A DNA stretch of 64,000 nucleotides from Dimorphilus gyrociliatus. Lineage: Eukaryota > Annelida > Polychaeta > Dinophilidae. This document shows, piece after piece, positions 23,571-39,239 of this stretch. Below the pieces are notes generated by a model, which ran no database searches, had not been told where the DNA came from, and worked only from the letters and a program-made list of their open reading frames with translations. Location: positions 1,047,713 through 1,111,712 of the forward strand of contig CAJFCJ010000004.1 of assembly GCA_904063045.1 (NCBI GenBank), read 5' to 3'. The position numbers were made by a program, and so were the translations under genes. The number at the start of each line of letters is the position of its first letter. Within the stretch, counting starts at the first letter, position 1.

Positions 23571-26500
23571 ATGGTTCAACTGAACTTTTATATAATGCTT
23601 TTACTACTTACTGTGGATAAAGTTGCAGAAGTATCTCTAGCAAGACAAAATTATAATTCTCGTTTATGTGTTGCAACCTGCTATGCAAGATGTAAAGATT
23701 TAAATTTTAAGGTAAGATTTTCTTGAATATTTTATTCAAAAATGTAATATTTTAATTATCAATACGATTTTCTGAAAATGCACAATTATACAAATATCTT
23801 TATTTTTACAGCCTGCATACTATAGACCATTGGTATGTATGTTTTAATTTAAATGGCATGAAAATTACCTTGTATTTCGTCTGTAGATTAAATGTCAGAA
23901 TCAATGTAGAACATTAGAAAGTCATACTTGTCTTGTAAGTATTTCGAAATAATCGCTATAACTTATTGCTTTTAGTAAAGTTAATTTGCAAAAATCTGTA
24001 TTGATAGACAAACTTTACCAACTGCCAAGAGAGGTGTGTGACAGAAGTTAGACGTATTGTTCCCGACCCTAATTGTAGAGAATTATGTGCTGACCCATAT
24101 TTGCCAAATAAGCCGTCACCTTTAATTTCTTATAAAAATAATCCATACATTGTATTTGTCGAATGGAATGAGTCCTATACTCTTAATCATAATTATTATA
24201 TTGTTGAAAACTTGAACGTAGAAAAATGCACTGGAAATACGTGCGCATGGAAACACATCGAGACGGTATAACGAATAGATGCTACTCTTCCAGTATTTAC
24301 TAATTTAATCTAAAAATTTCAATAAATTTTAGACTTCTAATACAACGAGCTACTTTTATATGGATGTATGCGAAAATAGGAAGATACGTGTTGCCTCAGT
24401 TAATCAACATGGTACAAGAGGATATTCCAATCCTATCATAAGAACAAGTATATAAAGCTATTTTCAATATACTACAATATTTAATTTACTTTTATTATCT
24501 TATGGAAAAGATTTCCCTCAACCAAAAGTTCAACTTTTGGATAATTCGTTCGGCGCAACTTTTGATGGTTACTATTTTTATATAAATGCAACTTGGACAA
24601 CACCTTTAGGTAATTAATACAAAAAAAGTTAAAATCTCTTCAACTTAACTACTTATAAGCCTTCGTTAACAGATTGGGATGAAAGAGACATTCAAGAATA
24701 CGTTATTAATCCACAAGTAGCGAAATATTGTGAACATACGACCTTACCACCAGTTCCCATTGTAGAAAGACGAGATGTATGATAATCTTAAATTGAAGTA
24801 ATATTTGAGAAGCATTCATCAAAAATAATATTTTCTTCTTAAAACAGAAATTTTCAGCCGATATACGAATATTTATATCTGGCTTTGGATGTTTGTATTA
24901 TTTTAATGTGACTGCAATTTCGAGATGTGGAGTTAAAGGCATTCCAGCTGTGTTTAGCGTTAAACTAGGTTGATATTCTTTTTTTAGCTATCTTGTTTGG
25001 AATATTGTTATTTCGTTAAAATTGCGCTAATACTTAATCCTTTTCTTATGTCTAGAGTGTCGATCAATTGATGGATTTGATTGTCCAACTGAAAGACGTC
25101 AGTATATATTAGTTTATATAATTTTTATAAAGTCAATACAAATGTTTTCTCTAAACAAAATAGCCAAACAACCTCCACAAGTGCAAAACTTAACAGTTAC
25201 TACCTTGTCCGGATATAATAACGTTAGAGTGAGCTGGAGGCTGCCCTTATGGAATGAATCCAGACCGGATTACTATTTTCTTATTTGGGGACCTTCCGAA
25301 AATTTTATTGCTCTTGATGATGTAGAGAACACCAAGCTAATGAATGACGTAACATATTTTTTAATCTTATGCACTTTAACGACCTATATTACACTATCTC
25401 TTTTTGTAGACAAATTTGACAGATGTATTTGAAACTGAGATTCACGTTCATAATATTACGCAACTATACCTTTTAGGGGTCAGTATGAATTTTCTTTAAG
25501 GAAAACGTTATAGTATTTAATACATAATAACAATTACACTAAAATAATATGTCATGATTATTATATAATATAGGTGGCACCACGAATTGGAAAGGTGATT
25601 AAGGATCCAGCCGATCTTCGAGATTCAGCGATTGCTTTCGCAAACTTTTTAGTAGGAGAAAGTAAATTTTGCAATACTGATTAACAACTATTAAAACAAA
25701 ATATTCACATTTTAATTAGGTGTTGCTACTGATACGCCTAACACAACAAACACAAAAGGAATACTCATTGGAGTACTTCTTGGAACAGCTGCAACCATTT
25801 GTATAGCAATTACGATTGGTTTGACTGTTGTACGAAAGAAGTTAAGAGAAAAACAAAGAAAACGATCTAATTTTTCGCCTAATCCTTTTTATTATAAATG
25901 GTACAGTTGTAGTAGTTTTGCATAATTAGAGTTGAATTATTATAAATATATAATTGACAGTAATGAGACGTCGGATTCCCCTAAACCAGATGCCTGGGAA
26001 GTAAATAGAAATGATCTGCAGATCAGTGAAATATTAGGCGAGGGTAATTTTGGGCAAGTTGTAAAGGCAACTCTTAAAGGAAGAGAGAAGCCAGTTGCTG
26101 TTAAAATGTTATTAGGTTTGGATTATTTTTTTTAAGCCTGCTAAGAAGAAGACTAATAGAAATTCATCCGTTACAGAATATAGCTCTGTCCATAGGCCGG
26201 ACTTTCTTCGAGAAATTCAGGTTATGAAACAAGTTGGAGAGCACGAAAATATCATTAATATGCTTGGATGTATAACAACCTCGGAGCCACCTTGCTTAAT
26301 AGTTGAACATATGCCAAAAGGCGACCTTTATCATTACCTACAAAATGCAAAGACGGAAAACAATCTTATCAATGTTGATAAGCTTTTAAATTTCTCCATT
26401 CAAATAGCTACAGCAATGAGTTTCTTATCGAGTAAGGGATTTGTTCATAGAGATTTAGCAGCAAGAAATATTTTACTAGACGAAGGTGATAAAATAAAGG

Positions 26501-26927
26501 TTGGGGATTTTGGTTTGGCAAGATTTATTCAGGATGACAGAATATACGTATGTCGTAAAGGAGCGAAACTTCCTGTTAAGTGGATGGCTATTGAAAGTAT
26601 CTTTGATCTAAGTTTTAGCTCTCAAAGTGACATGTAAATATATCTATTCTATTCTTAAATTAACTGTTTCTTAACTTGTGTGATATAATTAACAGATGGT
26701 CTTTCGGAATTGTCCTCTATGAACTTATAACGCATGGTTCAACACCATATCCATCATTTTCAAATGAAGAATTACTACCTTGCCTAAAAGCAGGTTACAG
26801 AATGCCAAAACCAACAGAATGCCCTGAAAAATTATATCAATTAATGATACAATGTTGGAATGCAATTCCCAATAGAAGGCCGTCTTTTGATAAACTAAAA
26901 AATGATTTGGAAGAGATGCTATCTTAA
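23571..26927 (+). CDS. Receptor tyrosine kinase with C-x3-C array and fibronectin III-like ectodomain
   Basis: Sixteen exons: 23571-23711, 23812-23832, 23887-23934, 24008-24265, 24333-24447, 24511-24609, 24673-24776, 24848-24968, 25056-25097, 25164-25348, 25410-25478, 25574-25661, 25720-25900, 25961-26115, 26177-26633 and 26696-26927 (771 residues). A signal peptide is followed by Cys pairs three residues apart (CVATC, CQNQC, CQERC, CRELC). Two to three fibronectin III-like modules come next, the last starting PPQVQNLTVTTLSGY. The membrane helix lies near residues 443-466. The kinase, about residues 505-768, is complete: GEGNFGQV, VAVKML, the alpha-C Glu in FLREIQVMKQ, HRDLAARN, DFGLAR, LPVKWMAIES, SDIWSFGIVLYEL and RRPSF. 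The activation loop has a single Tyr (DDRIYVCRKG). The C-lobe most resembles FGFR, Ret and Tie kinases. The ectodomain order recalls anosmin, but I know no RTK class with it. Ligand unknown. Confidence 0.9.
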
Positions 26928-31020
<4,093 letters not shown>

Positions 31021-31661
31021 TAATTTGTTTTAATCGTATGTATAAATAATAACACAGAAATTTCTAATTTAAAAAATGGACTGAAGGTAAAAGAATATCT
31101 CTCAGTAGCAGTATTACCATGTATAGAAGGAAAATATTGTACTAAGAAAACTTTCTTAAAAACTTTCTTATTGTATTTTTTTTAATAAAAAAAAAAGAAT
31201 TCAAGTGAATAAACTACTATTATAAAAAATTGTGAGCTGGCAATAGCTTTTTTCTCACGTAAAGGCCATTTACAAATAAAAAAAAAGGCAATTCGTGTAT
31301 AGTCTTGGATCTATTCTTTCTTATCCTTCACAAAAAATGCGAGTTTAAAAATAAACTTTACATAAACGTCCTGATCTATTGACCTACATTGTTATATATG
31401 CTCATGACATTGAGAAATTCGATGATTTGAGTTTGAGGAGTGTTGGGTGAAGTATGTTTCATTTATATTTCTTTAAAACAACGTTAATTTGTAATTATTT
31501 TGTATAAATCGATGTTTATTGTCTAAATTTTTACTTAAACAATCCAATTTCGTATTTCTGAAAAGTTTTCGCCTTGCAAACTCTTCTCTGAGTTCATCTT
31601 CCTGAATAATGCATCTTATTAATATGTTCTATTTCTGTTTTAGTTGAAACAATTGGTAAGC
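31021..31661. other. Intergenic, no gene seen
   Basis: AT-rich, with A and T homopolymers near 31181-31195 and 31278-31290. TTCTGTTTTAG, ending at 31643, 18 bases before the next start codon, looks like a 3' splice site for an untranslated leader. Confidence 0.5.
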
Positions 31662-32432
31662 ATGTCCAATGGTCATAGTGCGCTGGATAATACTGTAAAC
31701 TACTCGAATGATAAGATTAAAGAAGCAAGAGAAGAATTGGAGCGTATGAAGAAAGAATTTGGCTTTTGTGAACCTGATAGGGGAGATTTAGATGATGAAA
31801 CAATTGTGTGGAGAACTATGAAGCCGGATTATACATTAGCAAATCTTCTGTATTTCAAAGGCAAAACTCAAAATCATAAGGAGAATTCATTGGAGCTCAT
31901 TGTTGAAAATGCAGTAAAACTTTGGGAAATGGAAGCATCCCATAAGGTCGATATCAATCAATGGACATCAATTAATACTGAAAAGTATACTGTTCAAGCT
32001 AATGGCGGAAAAGTGTACGATAAATTTGAAAGTTCAGAAATGGGAAATTATAATTGGTTAATGAGAGACGTAGAGAAGCGTCTATATGATTCTAACCAAA
32101 CGTTTGAGAGTTCTCATAATCTCTTCCGATCTGCTTTTCCTGATGGTTTTGCTTGGGAAGTCTTGGAAGTTTACACAGGACCGCCAAAAATAGCATTTTC
32201 TTGGCGTCATTGGGCAAATTTTGTTGGAGAGTTCGAAGGTAAACAAGGAAATGGAGAGCTGCTCGAAATGTTTGGATTTTCCATAATTGAAGTTCAAGAA
32301 GATTTAAAAATTTTGAAGATTGAAGTGTATTTCAAACCTGAATTGTTTCTTAAAGCTCTACGGGGAGACATAAAGCCTGCAGATGTGAAAAACTCATTTT
32401 CAGGATGTCCTTTTCAACAAAAAATCAATTAA
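31662..32432 (+). CDS. Pathogen-related-protein family, SnoaL/NTF2-like fold
   Basis: One coding exon of 256 residues, starting at MSNGHSALDNTVN; a stop at 31641 rules out an earlier in-frame start. Motifs of plant and fungal pathogen-related proteins (the barley PRP type) are evident in order: KPDYTLANLLYFKGKTQNHK, VKLWEMEASHKVDINQW, ESSHNLFRSAFPDGFAWEVL, VYTGPPKIAFSWRHWANFVG, and GELLEMFGFSIIEVQEDLK. The last half forms the SnoaL-like/NTF2-like alpha-beta cone. There is no signal peptide, so it is cytosolic. The biochemical function of this family is not established; homologous folds bind or isomerise small hydrophobic molecules. I recall similar genes in some lophotrochozoans, so this may be an old eukaryotic gene lost elsewhere rather than a recent transfer. 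Codon use looks like its neighbours. Confidence 0.9.
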   Translation: MSNGHSALDNTVNYSNDKIKEAREELERMKKEFGFCEPDRGDLDDETIVWRTMKPDYTLANLLYFKGKTQNHKENSLELIVENAVKLWEMEASHKVDINQWTSINTEKYTVQANGGKVYDKFESSEMGNYNWLMRDVEKRLYDSNQTFESSHNLFRSAFPDGFAWEVLEVYTGPPKIAFSWRHWANFVGEFEGKQGNGELLEMFGFSIIEVQEDLKILKIEVYFKPELFLKALRGDIKPADVKNSFSGCPFQQKIN

Positions 32433-32538
32433 CTAGTTTTAAGAATAAGCTAACATGATTTCTGATTTGTATTTTATTAATTTTAAAAGCATATATTTAA
32501 CTTTAGAGATTAAGCAAACTTTTGATGCTAATAAACTA

Positions 32539-33911
32539 TTAAACATTAAATTGACTGTATGGCTCAAATCCCCTCCTGCTATTAAACTTCAAAGAGTACT
32601 TTAGGCGACTTCGGCTAAATGATTCTAGTATGTCTTTCATTGATTCTCTATTTATCATTGTTATAAGAGAAAACCATGTACCAATTAAAGCCAATGTTAA
32701 CACAACAAGAAATTCCAATATGGTAGTATCTATGAATACCTTAAGAACAACTAAGATACCATAAATGCCAAAAAATACTGTAAGTTTAATATAAAGATAC
32801 ATTTCGTCCCGCTTTGTTCCAAAGAGGGTTGGAGGTGAGTATAGGAGAATTTTTTGGAATTTAACTGATATTATTCCATAAAGTATGATATTCAAAAGTG
32901 TAGATAAAAGTATTGGTGATATAACAAAAACAATTTGAGTAATTTGGCCACTCAGCCAGCAAACTCCTAGTGACTCTTCTTTAATATTGTCCCCCAAGAT
33001 GTCCGTTGACCAGTTCCTCAAAACAATTGGGGCAAGACATAGAAATGACGATGTGATCCATGATCCTATAACATATCTTCTAACAGGTGTTGAATAATAA
33101 TTTTGATCAGTTAATGAATTAACTGCTGAATTTAAATTCAAGGCTGCCGAAACTTGAAGAACTAAGAAAGTCGTAAACATCCAGTGACTGAAAACTGCTA
33201 TGATCATACACTTTGTTTTTGACAATGGTATAATTAACGACATAAGAGTTAGAAGTAGCCAAAAGAATAGTACTAATATTAAATTCCATTGAAGCCATAT
33301 TGATGTACTTCTTAGCTTTCTAAAGCAAACTGGTGAAAATAATCTAAAAATTAAAGCCAATAAAGCAAAGGCTAAACTTCCGATACATATTATAAAAAAT
33401 GTATTAGGATCTTTCTTTTCGTCGCTCTTTAGACAAACGATATCTTGGTCGCAAACTTTACAAATAATATGATAGTTATTTTCGAGTTTTTTCCCTCCAA
33501 TACCAAAATGTCTTCTACATCTTTTATCTCTCAAACACAACTTTCCTTCATAATTTAATCGAAAAATTAAAACTGATTGATATTGTTCGTGCTCATCTTC
33601 TGTTCTTTGAGCGCATTCGCTTTCTTCCATCGTGCAAATACAAGATTTAATAAAATCCTTACCAACGATGCTTTCGGCTAAGTGGCATTTTTCTTGGCTA
33701 ATAGAAAGAAAACAATTGATAAAGTTTATTTTATTTTTAATATAAACTTTAAAAAATGATATAACCATTCATCTTTTGTCCTGTATCCACCATCTTCTGT
33801 GGTAGTAACAACTATTTCAGAAGCTGATATATTAAAGCTTGTAGGAGTACTATAACTTTCGATTAACTTCACACAACAAATAGCCAGTATAGGTATAATA
33901 TACAATTTCAT
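32539..33911 (-). CDS. Secretin/adhesion-like (class B type) seven-helix receptor
   Basis: Two exons, 33911-33766 and 33697-32539 on the minus strand, give 434 residues. A signal peptide (MKLYIIPILAICCVKLIES) precedes an ectodomain of about 165 residues with a dozen cysteines (ECQEKCHLAES, CICTMEESECAQR, KLCLRDKRCRRHFG, CKVCDQDIVC). Seven hydrophobic segments follow. Features reminiscent of class B receptors are the Arg-Lys-Leu-Arg motif before helix 2 (FRKLRSTSIWLQWNLIL), the Cys starting helix 3 with HWMF, and the GVCWLSG loop where class B receptors have a conserved CW. No GAIN/GPS cleavage motif is visible, which separates it from the adhesion class and makes a methuselah-like or secretin-like assignment reasonable. 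Ligand unknown. It has a TATA-type promoter. Confidence 0.8.
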
Positions 33912-33954
33912 ATTTATTCAAAGAAGTAATAATTTCGGTTGTATTATATGTAGG

Positions 33955-33963
33955 CTATTTATA
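33955..33963 (-). promoter_or_regulatory. TATA box of the class B-like receptor gene
   Basis: TATAAATAG on the minus strand, 44 bases upstream of the start codon, implies a very short 5' UTR. Confidence 0.5.
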
Positions 33964-35438
33964 TATCGTAATCCGAATATACATATAAAAATATACAAGT
34001 ATATATATATTAAAACTCCAAAAAATCCGTCTTTGCGACAACTAAAAACGAAATGAAAAGATTAACATGGCAGCAGCTGATTAAAACCCGCCTAATTCTC
34101 CCCTGTTCCCCCACAACATCATTTTCATATACAGATAAATTAACAGAACAATTAAAGAGTTTTTTTTATCGTTTAATGCATTCATGATATTCGTACCATC
34201 TGACGCAAGTTACAGCTAACAATTATTTAATTGCTCAATACCAACGTATAAATCCTTTATTGTTTAGAACATCTTTTTTGGCGTAATATGCGGTTAATAA
34301 TACGCTTTATAACAAATGACAAACTCAGAAATTATTTTATTTCATAACTTTACAACATATCATATTAATATTTGTGTTAAAATCATATAGAAATCATTTA
34401 AAAGTAGATTAGTTCAACCTATAACTACAGATGATTATAATAATATACACCTAGTAAAATATTTTTAATTTTCATAATAGTCTATTCATTCTTAATCTTT
34501 TCTATTTTCTAGAAGGATTATCATTAAATCAAATATCACGAAGTAAAGTGTGACCTTTATTAGAGATGATCATACAGCCTTAAAGCCGCTGTAATAGTTA
34601 TAGTAATAAACTTATATTTCTTATTTTAATATTAACTAATTATATATAAACACACAAAACGTAATTACTTAATTAAACCTAATCTATTAATATCCTTCTG
34701 TATTTAAAATCTCAAAATAGAATCATCAGGTGAAATATATTATAGTTGTAAAATGTGATTTAAAGTATCTATTGGTAGCAGAGTGATAAGAAAATACCTT
34801 AGTATACGAAGAAAATGTGGTATTACATCATTTGAACTTTTCTTAACTTTCAATAACATTATTTTGAAATATACGTATAGAGTGCATATTCTGTGTATAC
34901 TGTATATTGTATATAGTATTAGAAATTTGATTGTGAATTATATACATCTTCATATTCTTTATAAAAGGCTACAAATTTAAACATTTATCTCACAGACTTT
35001 AATAATTTATCATTGATTGAGATTATTTGTAATTTATTAAAATGTAACTGTGCTATAATATTAATTAGGTAACAAAGCATATTAAAACCATAATGAATAT
35101 TATCAAGGTCAATATAAGACCTTTACGAAACAGACTTTAATGTACTAAATATCAGTGTATATTTATATATATATATTTATATATACTTCATGTATTTACC
35201 CATACCAATTTATATTAATAAATTTATACAAAAGAAAATTAACAAATGATTAATAACTAGATATAGGCTTCTTAGCTTCCCTTATAGAAAGGTTATTGAA
35301 CTTTATTTTGTCACGATTCATCTCTTATGGGCGTATGATTCATTCCCTTATGCCACCGGCTTTTTTGTAAGGGTAAATAAGAATGTTTCACTATTTATGA
35401 ATTTTCTATTCCATAAATGATGACTAAGAAAGAATATC

Positions 35439-35452
35439 CCAATAGATGGCAT
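35439..35452 (+). promoter_or_regulatory. CTCF-like motif
   Basis: CCAATAGATGGCAT agrees with the CTCF core CCACTAGATGGCA at all but one of thirteen positions. It lies about 100 bases before the TATA box of the inhibitor gene. Confidence 0.35.
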
Positions 35453-35549
35453 TGAAAAACTATTGTAAACTGCGTATTAACTTAAGGCCGCCTGTCGGTG
35501 CCTGGCAGTGCCACATTTCCCGTAACTAATCAATATATTCAGAGGTTGC

Positions 35550-35556
35550 TATAAAT
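35550..35556 (+). promoter_or_regulatory. TATA box and 5' UTR exon of the first multi-inhibitor gene
   Basis: TATAAAT is followed about 30 bases on by a probable start site, with a short leader ending at a GTAAAG donor after 35597. The matching acceptor ends at 35728, just before the coding exon. Confidence 0.5.
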
Positions 35557-35762
35557 TGTGTTCTTCAATTGCAGCTCAAATAATCAACTAATACAAGGTA
35601 AAGTATCTAATCAACTATGATTCTAGTATTTCTTGTATTATTTGTCTTCGATTATATAATCTAATGGGTTATTTTACTATATGACAGGAAGCTTTTAATT
35701 TTCTGGTACATTATCTTAAATTTTACAGACATATGAAGAGGGGCCAAGGAGAGTCAACAAAA

Positions 35763-37548
35763 ATGAGATCTTTTCTGATATTAGGAGTTTTTTGCTTGCT
35801 TACAATTGGTAAGTTTCGAAATTCTAACAAATAATTAAATATTTATGACAGAAACCTAAATTTAAACTCCAGGTCAAGTACACGGAGAGAGTCAACCACG
35901 ATCATGCCTTTTTACTGGTAACGAAAACGACTTATGCGATGCATCCAATTGTTCGGAGGACAATGACTGCAGCAATGATAAAGTGTGTTGTGCAAATAAT
36001 TGTGGAGCTCTCAGATGCGCCAAACCAGGTAATTTATACATTTATATGTAAAAGTTAAGATTACATGGTTGACGTATTTTAACAGTTATTTGCGAATATT
36101 GTCCTGAGGCCGAAATTAATAATTGTACCTACGGCCGAAGCGAAGAATCTGTCAATGGATGTCGGTCCTGCAAATGTAAAGAAGATCCTTGCAAGGTGAG
36201 CTTCAAATTATCAAAATTGATCATTTCTATTATTATTATTACCATTGAAGAATATGAAATGCGAATCGGATAAGTGTATCGTTTATTTCGAGGACAGACC
36301 ATTTAACAGAGTGGCAAGAGGAAAGTGTATTCCAAAACATTTACCAGAGAAATGCTACAAAGAACCTGAAGTAGCTGCAGCAGTTATTAAAGGTCCTGTT
36401 TATTACTACGATGTTGTCCAGGAAGTATGCTTGAAAAAAGAGTTTGGTCCATCATGGCATTCTTCATCCTACGAAGGTTGTCGCCAAAAATGCAATATTA
36501 CTTGCCCTCTAATGAAATGTGTGCCGTGCCAGTATGGATACAAAACTACAGTAAATGGATGTCAAACATGCGAATGTAAACGACCACACAGACCATGTAA
36601 GAATCTAGTTTGCAAGATGAATTGTATTTCTGGATTCAAAATTGACAGGCAAGTTAGTATAATTTAAATGAAAACCAACTGAAGAAATATTTTCATTATC
36701 AGATATGGCTGTCGTACGTGTGAGTGTAAAACTGTTAGAGGACCACAATTTTGCTATGAACCAAAAGTTGTAGGTGTATGCGAACCAAAAGTACTGCGAT
36801 ATCACTATGATCCGATAATAAATAGATGCAGACCTTTCATGTTTGGATGTAATGGAAATAGAAATAACTTTATGAGTTATCATGAATGTGAAAGCCAATG
36901 CACTAATCCTGGTTGTCCAGTGCCGTCGTGTAGAGACTCTTGCGATCATGGATATAGTTACACTCCAGAAGGATGTCAAACTTGCAGCTGTGCTCATAAA
37001 CATGTCTGTGACGGAATTATGTGCGCCGAAAATTATCATTGCGTTAGTGTAAAAGACTGCTCCGGCAAGAGATGTCGAGATACATTCCAATGTCAGCTGG
37101 GAAGTTCTTGTAAGATTTTAGAGAATAACATCTTTAATTTCATAATATTAAGATTTTCATTAAATTATAGATCCCGAAGATACGGATTGTAAAAGTGGCT
37201 GGTCAAAAAGAAAAATCCTATACGTTACAATCCCAGTTGTCATAGTGGTTATTTTGGCAGCAATATCCATTGTAAGTTTATCTCCAAATTTTTTAAAACT
37301 GTTTGGAAGTATCCGTATAACTTTTTTTCTTCTTCTAAAGGTTCTGTTCATCAAATTGAAAGCTATTCATATAGTTAAAGCGAAAATTAAACCACAGAAG
37401 AAGAATATGGAGAAACCTCCAATTGTAAGTACTACATAATTGAATATTAGTTTCCTTTTGTGAGTCTTATAACAAATATTTATAATTTTATTAATAGGAT
37501 AATTCCCAAGTTGTTTCTGTGGACTATGTTTATCAAGAAAAAGTTTAA
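35763..37548 (+). CDS. Membrane-anchored WAP-antistasin-Kunitz multi-domain inhibitor, copy 1
   Basis: Coding exons: 35763-35808, 35873-36028, 36086-36195, 36251-36648, 36703-37109, 37171-37271, 37341-37424 and 37498-37548 (450 residues). An in-frame upstream ATG at 35733 would spoil the signal peptide, so I chose the second. Order: signal peptide; eight-Cys WAP core ending NDKVCCANNCG; antistasin-like module; degenerate Kunitz (CYKEPEVAAAVIKG to SSYEGCRQKC, only four Cys); two antistasin modules (VNGCQTCEC, YGCRTCEC); complete Kunitz (FCYEPKVVGVCEPK to NNFMSYHECESQC); antistasin module (EGCQTCSC); a Cys-rich stalk; membrane helix VTIPVVIVVILAAISI; a 41-residue basic tail. The likely role is surface inhibition of serine proteases, by analogy with Kunitz-bearing HAI proteins. 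Intron 36649-36702 uses a GC donor. A paralogue follows immediately downstream. Confidence 0.9.
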
Positions 37549-38608
37549 GACGAAATCACTTGACCCCTTTATTGATAGCCTTTATTTTTCACTTGGAATA
37601 TTATTAACGTTGACCTGCGATCTGTTGTTTTTACACTCACCAGTGATAAAATACTCGTATATTACTGTTATAAGAATATTTCTTTTTACTGTGTGTTTAC
37701 AAACATTTTCTCCTACGAAAAGATTCTAAAGTCTCTTAATAAAAATATTTTGTTTAATACCTCTGTCGTATGGCAAAACTGATGAAGCCAAAACTTATCA
37801 CAGTCGTAACATTATGAACCAGAAATTTATCTTTCTTATTAACCTTGCTACTTAATAATACATATATAATTATTATAGTCATACTTTATTCATATGTTTT
37901 TATACAATATTAATAATTACATCGCTCAAAATCAGTATTAATAACCTACGTGTATTTTATCTCTATTTATGTAGAAAAGAGAAAGCCACGTATGGAGAGA
38001 TAAATTTCTGTGAAATCTAAACGAACACCTTACTGTTTAATATGAAATGACATTATAATATTATTATTTAAAGGCGGCGTATCTTTTTTGTACCAACACA
38101 TTCTACTATTAAACTTACTTTATTCAAAACATATTACTAAACCCATTGTGGATGTAGAATGATTAGAATCAATAACATACATAAAAAATTAAGAAATATT
38201 ACACCATTTAATGGTCTATCATCCTATTCTCAAACTTTCTTGTTTTCTATAGAAACTATTTATATTTCCCAACTATTTGTAGAAAGCTTTTAAGTAAATT
38301 TTTAATACAAAGTCATTTATTCTTTCATATAAATTTACTTCTTTATATGTTTAAGTACATTAACTTTATAAATATAGGCTTAAGACTGTTTTTATTATCT
38401 TTACATGTACTATCAATACAGCTGAAGGCTGTTTATCTACTCTAAGACAAAAGGTCAATAAAAAAATAATTTGAATTTAAAATGTAATTAATTATATAAT
38501 TGTTTATTTTGAAATTTTGCAAAATCTATCTTTTATATGAAATCAATTCAATTTAAAAATTGACCTATTTTCTTTCGGGAGGGGGCCGGTTGTTTTGATC
38601 AAATAAAT

Positions 38609-38628
38609 TAGCGCCCTCTAGCGCCAAC
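38609..38628 (-). promoter_or_regulatory. Strong CTCF-like motif
   Basis: Read on the minus strand it is GCGCTAGAGGGCGCTA, which agrees with the vertebrate-type CTCF consensus CCACTAGAGGGCGCTA at fourteen of sixteen positions. It is an unusually GC-rich island in AT-rich spacer between the tandem inhibitor genes. Confidence 0.45.
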
Positions 38629-39106
38629 CAGAGACATAAAATCAATACACGATACAAACATAAAATCCCATAAACCTCATTTTCAAAGTATATTTTCTTA
38701 CGGATTTGGCAACTGAACATTGATTTTGGCACATCATTAACGGTAGGTAATTAATAATAATACATTGATGCTGATAATGAATTAAACCGCGACAACAACG
38801 CAATTGTTTAAATAGTTTCTGTGTTTTTATATACAGTATATATAAATATATATATTCTCTAAAATAGACCTAAGCATAGATTTTATCAGTAAAAACGTGG
38901 AACAAATTGACAGTTGTAGGAGAGGGTAAAGGGTTAACTAATGAATTATTACGCGATTAATAGATTTAAAAGGCTTATAATAGCAATTACAAGAATGAGA
39001 ATGAATTCGTTATATAAATACTAGATTGTTCTAAATATACATAGGTTGATACTAAATATGACAATGTTAAGTAAATTTTTAGTAATACCCTTTAAAGGTT
39101 TATATA

Positions 39107-39116
39107 TATATAAAAG
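39107..39116 (+). promoter_or_regulatory. TATA box of the second multi-inhibitor gene
   Basis: TATATAAAAG lies 133 bases before the start codon, with a plausible start about 30 bases on. Confidence 0.5.
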
Positions 39117-39239
39117 ACTCTTTATTACTATCTCAAAAGCACACAACATAGCAATTCGTATTATCTATTAGAAACTAATTCGTTATATGAGTAATAAATT
39201 ACACTTAAATTTTGATAAACATGCAGATAAAACGAGAAG

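Larger units (their letters stand above)
33912..35732. other. Intergenic between divergent genes; promoters, no gene seen
   Basis: Holds two promoters with TATA boxes pointing apart (minus at 33955-33963, plus at 35550-35556), TA runs at 33962-34012 and 35158-35186, and a CTCF-like motif at 35439-35452. An untranslated exon of the next gene ends at about 35597. Confidence 0.6.
37549..39239. other. Intergenic between tandem paralogues, no gene seen
   Basis: Contains the 3' UTR of copy 1, AT-rich sequence, the best CTCF-like motif of the window (38609-38628), short TA runs near 38828-38856 and 39101-39112, and the TATA box of copy 2. I found no relic of a third copy. Confidence 0.6.

Noticed and set aside
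25901-25960. Stop codons after the RTK membrane helix, suggesting a truncated kinase
   Set aside because: They lie in a 60-base intron (GTACAG...GACAG); phases join and the kinase domain is complete.
26116-26176. A KKKTNRNSSVT segment as kinase coding sequence
   Set aside because: It would require a 21-base intron; splicing 26115 to 26177 gives a normal 61-base intron and a smooth alpha-C region.
35484-35516. GC-rich patch (GCCGCCTGTCGGTGCCTGGCAG) as a tRNA or CTCF site
   Set aside because: No cloverleaf can be drawn and the CTCF core does not align.
36605-37090. 161-residue minus-strand frame opposite inhibitor copy 1
   Set aside because: It is the antisense of a Cys-rich exon; no domain, and the plus strand has Kunitz and antistasin motifs.
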